This document shows, one piece after another, positions 5,715 to 11,203 of a DNA stretch of 11,203 bases. Location: contig JADKEB010000026.1 in the NCBI GenBank assembly GCA_016718205.1, positions 1 to 11,203 of the forward strand. Reading direction: 5' to 3'. The notes below the pieces were generated by a model. The model was not told the DNA's origin. It made no database searches and saw nothing but the letters and a program-made list of their open reading frames with translations. How positions within the stretch are numbered: the stretch's first letter is position 1; each line of letters begins with the position of its first letter. The DNA comes from Saprospiraceae bacterium. Lineage in GTDB: Bacteria; Bacteroidota; Bacteroidia; Chitinophagales; Saprospiraceae. Both the position numbers and the translations under genes were made by a program.

Positions 5715-6538
5715 GAGAGTTAGACGAAAAGATAGACGAACTTGTAAAAGGAACGGCTTCGAGATTTGAGAAGCTGGAAAAGTTAATCTTCAATGAAGTT
5801 ATGAATTATCTATCAGATCGGGTTCAAGTCCGGGAACAACGAATTACATTTGATGCTCAGAATTATGGTGTTATTTCTTCCATTGATTCTTTATTAAGTC
5901 GTTTTAGTTCAGCAATTCAAAACATAGGAAAATACATTATCCGGGGCATTGGTTCGGTGATGGGATTGACAACAGATCAATTATCAAAAATAGATGTAAG
6001 AGCAATCAAAACAGGTGCAACGGTTACGGACGAACTATTAAGACATTCGGCAACGGTAATAAATAAAAACCTAACATTAGAACCATTATTTTTAGACATA
6101 AAACAACATGCGATAAGTTTAATGGCTGATACAAAAGGAATTGATTTAGTTGAATTAAGACGTGCATTAAGATCAAAGGTAGTTGGCAACAGATTGGCAC
6201 AAAGGTACTTTGCAAGGTGGACACATGATTTGTATAGCCAAATGCAAAGAGTTGGAGCGAATAGGATAAGGTTAGATTTAGGTTTAAAGTATGCAGTTTA
6301 TCAAGGTGGATTAATTAAGACATCCAGAGACTTTTGCGAAGAGAGAAACGGTAAATGTTTTTCAGATGATGAAATAATGAAATGGGAAAGTTTGAATTGG
6401 GATGGCAAACCAGAAACAGGGTACAACGCTTTAATCGATTGCGGTGGATATAATTGTAGGCATCGATTAGACTGGGTGAGTGATCAAATGGCACGGCGGA
6501 TGAGACCCGATTTATTTAAAAACAAAGTCAATGTATAG
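5711..6538 (+). CDS. MuF-like minor head (head morphogenesis) protein
   Basis: A 275-residue protein whose ATG overlaps the portal stop (ATGA). The N-terminal 130 residues are helical and charged (MRELDEKIDELVKGTASRFE) with a glycine-rich hydrophobic patch IIRGIGSVMGLT near residues 76-87. The C-terminal part, residues about 165-255, has the MuF hallmarks: a helix RYFARWTHDLYSQMQRVG, a 'LKYAVYQGGLIKTSRDFCEE' segment, then C216 and the terminal 'CGGYNCRHRLDWVS' (C244, C249, R250, H251, R252), matching the conserved 'CRHR' end of the domain. MuF proteins sit inside the head next to the portal and are needed for correct head assembly or DNA ejection. No toxin domain is fused behind it. The portal-MuF pairing supports both calls. 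Confidence 0.8.
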   Translation: MRELDEKIDELVKGTASRFEKLEKLIFNEVMNYLSDRVQVREQRITFDAQNYGVISSIDSLLSRFSSAIQNIGKYIIRGIGSVMGLTTDQLSKIDVRAIKTGATVTDELLRHSATVINKNLTLEPLFLDIKQHAISLMADTKGIDLVELRRALRSKVVGNRLAQRYFARWTHDLYSQMQRVGANRIRLDLGLKYAVYQGGLIKTSRDFCEERNGKCFSDDEIMKWESLNWDGKPETGYNALIDCGGYNCRHRLDWVSDQMARRMRPDLFKNKVNV

Positions 6539-6710
6539 ATGCTTCACAAAAACCGACGGCTTAAAGGTTTATATCAAACCTGAAGATGTTTTAGCATATG
6601 AAGAAATGGAAGACCACGTATTGATAATTACGGTCATTGGTGACTTTGAAGTAATAAATACAATAGATGAAATTTTTAATAAAAAAAAACAAGATTTTAG
6701 CAACAATTGA
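6531..6710 (+). CDS. 59-aa hypothetical protein
   Basis: ATG 6531 overlaps the end of the MuF gene by 8 nt; TGA at 6708-6710. The product MYRCFTKTDGLKVYIKPEDV then LAYEEMEDHVLIITVIGDFE and NTIDEIFNK reads as a small beta-sandwich or SH3-like fold: 'vyIkPedVlayEE...viIt..gdfeV..TidEi', a pattern shared with short phage proteins and superficially with LytTR or FlbD-type domains. The C-terminus follows a run of nine A's that keeps the frame. It overlaps the next gene's TTG start by 4 nt. Function unknown. Confidence 0.6.
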   Translation: MYRCFTKTDGLKVYIKPEDVLAYEEMEDHVLIITVIGDFEVINTIDEIFNKKKQDFSNN

Positions 6711-6973
6711 AAGCAGGATTTGAATTTTTAACAGATGACGTTTATATTGACAGATTTACACTCAGTAGATCAGTAGAAAATACGTTTGTCAAATCTGAAA
6801 TTCAAACCGAAATTAAGTTCACAGGTGAAAATCATGATTACCTATTCAAGGAGCGTTTAAAAGGCAGCGACAAAGAAATAGGACAATTAACTCATGAATG
6901 TGAAAATCAAACATGGGGAAAAGATGTTTTCATAAGCCACAATGAAGGAACGTTTGATTTAAAAGATGTGTAA
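6707..6973 (+). CDS. Baseplate / distal tail protein, N-terminal fragment
   Basis: First intact piece of a gene that should run 6707-8398 (about 563 codons). It begins at TTG 6707 in a TTGA overlap with the preceding stop, with no better ATG. It reads KAGFEFLTDDVYIDRFTLSR, then 'EIKFTGENHDYLFKER' and 'ISHNEGTFDLKDV', a beta-rich pattern ('GF..l.dd....v.iT.ELkFtGe.ydYL....g.C..v.....') that I associate with a large minor tail/baseplate protein of Bacteroidetes siphophages, normally encoded just after the tape measure. A missing base near 6967-6971 turns the frame into TAA. The next part of the protein continues in the neighbouring frame. The fragment alone would be non-functional. Confidence 0.6.
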   Translation: MKAGFEFLTDDVYIDRFTLSRSVENTFVKSEIQTEIKFTGENHDYLFKERLKGSDKEIGQLTHECENQTWGKDVFISHNEGTFDLKDV

Positions 6974-7435
6974 CAACCAAAAAAATAAGTTTTGGTAATC
7001 CTTTAGACTGTTTGATAGGAGTTAACAATATTAATATTTTAGACTATCCGGCAGGAGTTATAGATTTAGTACAGGGAGTTTTAACAAAAGAAATTCATGC
7101 ACAACAAAAGTATATTTTTTAGGCCGACAGTAATAATTATACTCTTAATGACGTATTAATTGAACTTGGTGGAATTCCAGACAAAACAGCTGAAGGATAC
7201 GCAATAGAATATATTAAAGTTACGGCTGTCCCTGAATATGACATAATAAATGAACCTCTGGGTTTTTGAACAATATAAAGGGTCATAATTGTGAAATTTA
7301 TATTGGATATGTAGGAGCATATTCAGGAACTAAAATAAGTAGTGATTGGATTGAAATTAGCGGAATTTGGTATTTAATCCATCTTTATTTCCTGTATAAA
7401 TTGGACTGCTCCTAGTAAAAAAATTATACCTAATT
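6968..7435 (+). pseudogene. Broken middle of the baseplate gene (multiple frameshifts and one in-frame stop)
   Basis: Coding sequence continues here but hops frames. 6968-7262 is readable in frame 1 (VTTKKISFGNPLDCLIG, then LNDVLIELGGIPDKTAEGYA) with one TAG at 7120-7122. Then 7260-7372 is frame 0 (LNNIKGHNCEIYIGYVGAYS, SSDWIEISGIW), 7373-7396 frame 2 (FNPSLFPV), 7396-7434 frame 1 (INWTAPSKKIIPN), and frame 2 again from 7436 (LDNVTYINTTWEKG). Repair needs one base added near 6968, in T5 7263-7267, in T3 7373-7375 and near 7394, and one T removed from T4 7434-7437. The net change restores the starting frame, so the flanking pieces belong to one gene. No other gene is hidden in this stretch. 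Confidence 0.65.
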
Positions 7436-8398
7436 TTAGATAATGTTACTTATATTAATACAACATGGGAAAAGGGAACACTTTTAAATTATTCAGATAT
7501 TCCAATTTCAAACACCGTTGGACTTAATGCTGTTTTAATCGGTTTATTTGAGTGCACAGGTTTAGATTTAGTGAGTAATTTTTTCAATATTAATGCTGAC
7601 GGGTCAAATCCTGCCAATAAATATTATGACTTTGCAACTTCCTTTTGTCATGATATAAAAATAGTTCAATCGTTTGATATTATCCGGGAAAGCTCAATTG
7701 AAGATTCATTTGGCAAGTCAGGCTTTTTGACATCAAAAGACATATTAACAGATTTGAGTTTGTTTTTTAATTTAATGCTGACAACGGATACAACTTTAAA
7801 CATTGCAAGGTGGGAGCATGTAAGTTACTTCCAAACTAAAGGCTACGATGTAACAAGTAGAACCGATGTTGATATTTCACCTTTGGAATCAGACAAAGAA
7901 AAAATTGATTCAGAGTTGTTTTTAATGGCACAACCGACAACTGATAATTTTTACAAGATCAAAGTAAAGTATAATGTTCCAGACCTTTACAAAGAAGAGA
8001 ACGAAAAAAAATACCAAGTCAAAAAGTTTTTAACAGATGTTTTTTCAACTCTAAATAATAAAAAGTTTGAAGGCTCTGAATATGAATATTTGTTTTACTT
8101 ACTTTCAACAGATGGAACAAATATAATCGGTTTGAACAATCAGTTTTCAATGAATTCTATTTTCAGAAATTTACATGATTTAAACAGACCATACAAGACA
8201 GGGCAAATAGGTGACACCTATACAGATTTTGCAGGTTTTTCAATTGGACTTGAAACAACCATTAAGTTTTTTAGTAGTGTGTTAACTTGGGACACTTTAT
8301 TTCCTTTTATGTCAATCAAAACAGATATAGGAACTTTTAAAGTTGATACAAGCGAAGTGAACGAAAAAGGATTGATCACGTTAAAATGTAAAAAATAA
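7436..8398 (+). CDS. Baseplate / distal tail protein, intact C-terminal part
   Basis: Same reading frame as the 6707 fragment and uninterrupted for 320 codons. The frame is open from 7400; the GTG at 7571 (SNFFNINADGSNPANKYYDF) is merely internal. Recognisable features include DIKIVQSFDIIRESSIEDSF, GKSGFLTSKDILTDLSLFFN, IARWEHVSYFQTKGYDVTSR and LNRPYKTGQIGDTYTDF, all matching the pattern of the large Bacteroidetes phage baseplate/distal tail protein. The protein is soluble and beta-rich with no membrane segments and probably lies at the tail tip or hub contacting the host surface. The gene ends TAA 8396-8398, overlapping the next ATG by one base (TAATG). It needs the repaired N-terminal part to make a complete protein. 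Confidence 0.65.
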   Translation, partial: LDNVTYINTTWEKGTLLNYSDIPISNTVGLNAVLIGLFECTGLDLVSNFFNINADGSNPANKYYDFATSFCHDIKIVQSFDIIRESSIEDSFGKSGFLTSKDILTDLSLFFNLMLTTDTTLNIARWEHVSYFQTKGYDVTSRTDVDISPLESDKEKIDSELFLMAQPTTDNFYKIKVKYNVPDLYKEENEKKYQVKKFLTDVFSTLNNKKFEGSEYEYLFYLLSTDGTNIIGLNNQFSMNSIFRNLHDLNRPYKTGQIGDTYTDFAGFSIGLETTIKFFSSVLTWDTLFPFMSIKTDIGTFKVDTSEVNEKGLITLKCKK

Positions 8399-10029
8399 TG
8401 CTCGGAATATATCATCCTTTTTTATGGAACACAAGGGAAACCGATGTTGATAATTTAACGATATACAAAATAAAACAATTAGATGTTATTTTAACCGGGC
8501 AAATAGGCAGCGTAACTCTGGTTAATGCCGTTAGTGGTGCGGTAACTTCACCAACAATTAACTCAGTCACATGGACCGTAAAAGGGGTCACAGTTCAAGC
8601 CACAAGGGTAAGTGCTTCATTAAGCGAAGGAGTTTTATATTATCTAAACGTTGACGGTCTTTATTTTTCGGACTTAATTACTAAATCAACATGCACAACT
8701 GAAATATTAACATGGAATTCATGCAGTAATCAGTTTTACGATTGGGATTCAGACCCGGTTACTCAAAAAATTAGTTTGTTTGACCCTGTTGATGTAGCCC
8801 CCATCATTGAAACAGAAAGCGAAACAGTAATAACAGAATACGGGCAACAAGACAAAACGCTAAGAGTTAATAAAAAATACAGAATTCAATTTGTTGCACC
8901 TGTTGGATATATTCAAATATTAAGCGGTTTAAAAATTAATGATTCCGTAACTATTGACTCGCAAGAGATAATAAACATCGAAGTCGAAGCACAAGAGCAA
9001 GAAGGCGGACGTTATTCAATTTTTACACTTTCTTATCAGTTAAAAAACGAATTCCAAGAAGGAAGTACCTGTTGTGACATTATCAATATTGATGACATTA
9101 TAAGCCCGGACAATGGCGGTGGCGGTGAAGAATGTGAAGGGTTTACGGTTGAAATTGACTATACCGATGGAGAGTTAAGCGCAGTAACAACAGGCGAACC
9201 AGAAGGCACACCGATTTACAAATGGTATCGTAACGGTATTTATTTGAGTGGTGCGAGTTCAATAGTAACGGATTTGTACGGAGATTATAAAGTAGAAGTA
9301 AGGATTGGAGCATGTACAGCAAAGGCGAATTATTACATCGTTGATGAATGTACAGCGTTTCAATTGGAACTTACCAAAACATTAAATTCAATAAACGGTA
9401 CTGTATCAAACGTTCCTGATGGCACAACAGAAAGTTACTCAGTAGTTTTAAATGGGGTTGAAGTTGCAACGTCCTTACCTTATACGGCGTTAGAAGATGG
9501 TATATATTATGTTTATGCAACGGCCGGAGAATGTAATAAAGTAAAAGGAATTTCAGTAACTTTGGAAGATAACGATTGCGATTTTACAATAGACATAATT
9601 GAAAACGGTGGAATACTCGAAGCGGACACCGATGCAACAACACCAACTTATGAATGGGCATTTGAAACAAGCGCAGGACGTAATGTAATAGGCACAGCGG
9701 CAACGCAAGTGATAGACGGTAAAGGTATTTATTGGCTTAACATCACCCAGGGAGATTGCACCAAAGAAACTTACCTATATTTAGAACCATTGACAGAATC
9801 AGGAATCTTTGTTAGATACGGGGGAACCGGAACAACATTCACAGTATTAGGAATTAATTTACTCGATATTACGAATTATGCCGGAACAATAAAAGTAACG
9901 GTTAATGGTGTTGTATTCTCTTATACAGCAGGAGCACCTGGATTAAATCAATATTCAGTAAATATAACAGGTCAATTACTTTTTGCAAATACATTAACAA
10001 ATCCAACAATAATAGTAGAATTGATATGA
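8398..10029 (+). CDS. Tail protein with three tandem Ig-like domains
   Basis: A 543-residue protein, intact, starting ATG 8398 (MLGIYHPFLWNTRETDVDN) one base inside the preceding stop. There is no signal peptide, as expected for a virion part. Residues 1-110 and 110-235 are beta-rich; a glycine linker DNGGGGEE (about 238-245) leads to three Ig-like repeats at about 244-316, 317-391 and 392-464, each with a cysteine pair (246/306, 318/379, 394/454) and conserved Y/W positions such as PIYKWYRNG and PTYEWAFE. A final beta domain (465-543) follows. Ig-like domains on phage tails and capsids commonly bind surface glycans; an adhesion role is inferred. It lies between the baseplate gene and a YadA-like fibre gene, which supports a tail-tip position. 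Confidence 0.65.
   Translation: MLGIYHPFLWNTRETDVDNLTIYKIKQLDVILTGQIGSVTLVNAVSGAVTSPTINSVTWTVKGVTVQATRVSASLSEGVLYYLNVDGLYFSDLITKSTCTTEILTWNSCSNQFYDWDSDPVTQKISLFDPVDVAPIIETESETVITEYGQQDKTLRVNKKYRIQFVAPVGYIQILSGLKINDSVTIDSQEIINIEVEAQEQEGGRYSIFTLSYQLKNEFQEGSTCCDIINIDDIISPDNGGGGEECEGFTVEIDYTDGELSAVTTGEPEGTPIYKWYRNGIYLSGASSIVTDLYGDYKVEVRIGACTAKANYYIVDECTAFQLELTKTLNSINGTVSNVPDGTTESYSVVLNGVEVATSLPYTALEDGIYYVYATAGECNKVKGISVTLEDNDCDFTIDIIENGGILEADTDATTPTYEWAFETSAGRNVIGTAATQVIDGKGIYWLNITQGDCTKETYLYLEPLTESGIFVRYGGTGTTFTVLGINLLDITNYAGTIKVTVNGVVFSYTAGAPGLNQYSVNITGQLLFANTLTNPTIIVELI
9127..9787 (+). repeat. Three diverged tandem Ig-like protein repeats (72-76 residues each)
   Basis: Coding repeats beginning at ECEGFTVEID, ECTAFQLELT and NDCDFTIDII. 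Each ends with a G-[AED]-C-[TN] strand (GACTAK, GECNKV, GDCTKE). The first-to-second cysteine spacing is 60, 61 and 60 residues, and the repeat starts are 72 and 76 residues apart. DNA identity between copies is low, so the duplication is old and conserved at protein level. Confidence 0.6.
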
Positions 10030-10265
10030 TAAAATTTGAATTAGAAAAAGAATATTTGTTTCAAGATATTGATAAAAAACAATACATATCATATTGTAAT
10101 GTTTTTAAAATATCGTTTATTAAATTTAGTTTTGAAAAAGAATATAATTCGTTTAAAATATCATGGAATTATAAACATTTGTTTGATTTTATTTCAATAA
10201 TCAAAAGACATGAATTAACAATTGAAAATATTAATAAATTAGAAAAATTAGGAATTACATTATGA
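10026..10265 (+). CDS. 79-aa AT-rich hypothetical protein
   Basis: Coupled to both neighbours by ATGA overlaps (start in the upstream stop, stop overlapping the next ATG). It begins MIKFELEKEYLFQDIDKKQY and is rich in Phe, Ile, Lys and Tyr, with a C-terminal helix ELTIENINKLEKLGITL. There is no membrane segment or recognised family. I count 9 G or C in each of the two 60-base blocks 10081-10140 and 10141-10200 (15%), far below neighbouring genes (22 in the 60 bases 9721-9780). This suggests a recent insertion or an accessory gene between the two adhesin-like genes. Confidence 0.6.
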   Translation: MIKFELEKEYLFQDIDKKQYISYCNVFKISFIKFSFEKEYNSFKISWNYKHLFDFISIIKRHELTIENINKLEKLGITL

Positions 10266-11203
10266 GATATTTATTTATAGTTTTTTTATTTATTAGTTCG
10301 TTTCTTTCAGGTCAAGGAATAGAACCAACATCATTACAACCAACACAATATCAAGGCGGTATTTTAAGGGGTGTAATTCCGTATGTAGACGAGTTTACTG
10401 GTGAAACACTTTACATTTATCAGCACGTTGATTCATTAGTCTTTATTAAAGATTCAATCTATGTCCGAAATGATTCTATCCTACTTAGAGATGGTCAGGG
10501 TTTTGTAAAAATGAGTGCCGGATGGGGACTAACTGTAAGTAGCGCAGGTGATTCCATCACTTATGTTTCTGATACTACTAAATTGGCGACATTGTTTAGT
10601 GTCAGTGGAACTAATCCGAGAATACCATACTTTGGTACAAACTCAAAACTTACGACTACAGACAGTCTGAAATGGGATGTAACAAATGGAGAGATAGATA
10701 TTAAGGGTCGTTTAAATTTAGGACAGACGGGATTCCCATCCACTATTTTGATAGGTGATGAAGCGGGTAAAGTTAACCAAGGAGCAAACAATGTTTTTTT
10801 AGGAATAGGTTCAGGCTACACAAACAGATTTGGCACTCAAAATATAGGGATAGGGAGCTCTACACTTGCATTTAATGTTGACGGCATTCGTAATGTTGCC
10901 ATAGGACATTTAAGTCAAAATACATCATTAGGTAGTTTTAATACTTCCATAGGCTATCAGTCTTTAGCATTTGGTGGTGGTTCCGGTCAATTTAATACAG
11001 CCATAGGTGTTAGTGCAATGGAAAATAATGCAGGCGGCACAAGTAATGATGCCATTGGATATAACACACTTAGAAACAATACAACAGGCAGTTATAATGT
11101 AGCCATTTCGGGAGATGCTTTAAGAAACAATCAAGATGGATCGCTGAATGTAGCTATCGGAAACGCTGCTCTTTACTCAAATGTTGGAGGCGGATATAAT
11201 ATC
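10262..11203 (+). CDS. YadA-type head-repeat fibre/adhesin with signal peptide, right end cut by window
   Basis: Open from ATG 10262 through the last base (314 codons, no stop). Residues 1-17 (MRYLFIVFLFISSFLSG) form a typical Sec signal peptide: a short basic start, a hydrophobic core and a small-residue site before Q18. Residues 18-170 include 'HVDSLVFIKDSIYVRNDSIL', an alternating D-S strand stretch, and a domain ending SPTILIGDEAG-like turns. From residue 174 to the edge are short repeats of the YadA/Hia head type ('NVAIGxxALxxNxxG'). Such repeats form trimeric beta-roll heads and occur in trimeric autotransporter adhesins and in phage tail fibres, where they often precede an S74 chaperone domain (not visible here). 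A signal peptide is unexpected for a virion fibre. Role: host binding, or a secreted phage-encoded adhesin. Confidence 0.7.
   Translation, partial: MRYLFIVFLFISSFLSGQGIEPTSLQPTQYQGGILRGVIPYVDEFTGETLYIYQHVDSLVFIKDSIYVRNDSILLRDGQGFVKMSAGWGLTVSSAGDSITYVSDTTKLATLFSVSGTNPRIPYFGTNSKLTTTDSLKWDVTNGEIDIKGRLNLGQTGFPSTILIGDEAGKVNQGANNVFLGIGSGYTNRFGTQNIGIGSSTLAFNVDGIRNVAIGHLSQNTSLGSFNTSIGYQSLAFGGGSGQFNTAIGVSAMENNAGGTSNDAIGYNTLRNNTTGSYNVAISGDALRNNQDGSLNVAIGNAALYSNVGGGYNI
10781..11203 (+). repeat. YadA-type head repeats (about 8 copies, 16-20 residues each)
   Basis: Imperfect protein repeats whose cores read NVFLGIG, NIGIGSSTL, NVAIGHLS, NTSIGYQSL, NTAIGVSAM, NDAIGYNTL, NVAISGDAL and NVAIGNAAL, spaced 16-20 residues, continuing to the window edge. 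The alternation of N-x-[AS]-I-G and small-residue turns is the hallmark of left-handed parallel beta-roll trimers. The seventh copy has S in place of the G of AIG. Confidence 0.7.

Noticed and set aside
815..6224. Minus-strand frames at 815-1069, 1945-2199, 2879-3106, 3467-3673, 4859-5068, 5381-5572, 5977-6189 and 6024-6224
   Set aside because: Each lies inside a convincing + strand gene, has low-complexity or cysteine/serine-rich translations typical of antisense shadows, and has no promoter or neighbour on that strand.
6531..6710. LytTR DNA-binding domain in the 59-aa protein
   Set aside because: The resemblance is limited to an 'IKPEDVLAYEE' strand-helix pattern; at 59 residues it is too short for a full LytTR domain and sits in a structural operon.
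7571..7573. GTG at 7571 as the start of an independent 275-aa gene
   Set aside because: Coding-like sequence in the same frame continues upstream (ECTGLDLV, then back to LDNVTYINTTWEKG), and it joins the 6707 fragment after repair of the frameshifts.
8218..10791. Minus-strand frames at 8218-8415 and 10561-10791
   Set aside because: Antisense to the baseplate and YadA-like genes; the sense frames are clearly coding.
10781..11203. CRISPR array or DNA-level tandem repeat
   Set aside because: The periodicity is in protein motifs (NxAIG) with degenerate DNA; there are no identical direct repeats with unique spacers.

Overview
The window reads as part of the structural (head and tail) gene region of a tailed phage or prophage of a Bacteroidetes host. 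Every supported gene is on the + strand. Genes are packed with short overlaps (ATGA, TAATG, 7-11 nt), the DNA is AT-rich, and clear Shine-Dalgarno sites are rare. The only clear promoter-like site matches the Bacteroidetes -7 element TAnnTTTG. Several products resemble families I know from Bacteroidetes siphophages: a portal, a MuF-like minor head protein, a large baseplate/distal tail protein and a YadA-head-repeat fibre. These assignments come from recognising sequence patterns; no database was searched.

Layout. 1-586: a neck/tail-completion protein split by a one-base indel. 595-2655: about nine small genes, four encoding small membrane proteins, plus one 157-aa protein that may be a tail terminator. 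2665-3325: a protein resembling a tail assembly chaperone, whose true start is hidden by a second one-base indel, followed by a 40-aa frame that could be a frameshift extension. 3322-3920: three short unknown genes. 3921-3995: the only real intergenic gap, with a candidate -7 box and an inverted repeat that includes the portal start codon. 3996-6538: portal and MuF-like protein. 6531-6710: a 59-aa protein. 6707-8398: one baseplate-type gene of about 563 codons whose middle (about 6967-7437) carries at least five indels and one in-frame stop. 8398-10029: a protein with three tandem Ig-like domains. 10026-10265: a very AT-rich 79-aa gene. 10262 to the right edge: a long protein with a signal peptide and YadA-type head repeats, cut by the window end.

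The portal and MuF-like proteins build the DNA entry vertex of the head, the neck and terminator-like proteins join head to tail, the chaperone-like protein would help tail assembly, and the baseplate, Ig-like and YadA-like proteins would make up the host-contact end. The order is unusual: the chaperone-like gene is not followed by a tape measure, and portal plus MuF sit directly before the baseplate gene. No terminase, major capsid, tape measure, integrase, repressor or lysin is visible, so lifestyle cannot be judged.

Three places show reading-frame damage. Because the frame is restored after the worst patch and flanking genes are intact, local sequencing or assembly error is at least as likely as real decay.
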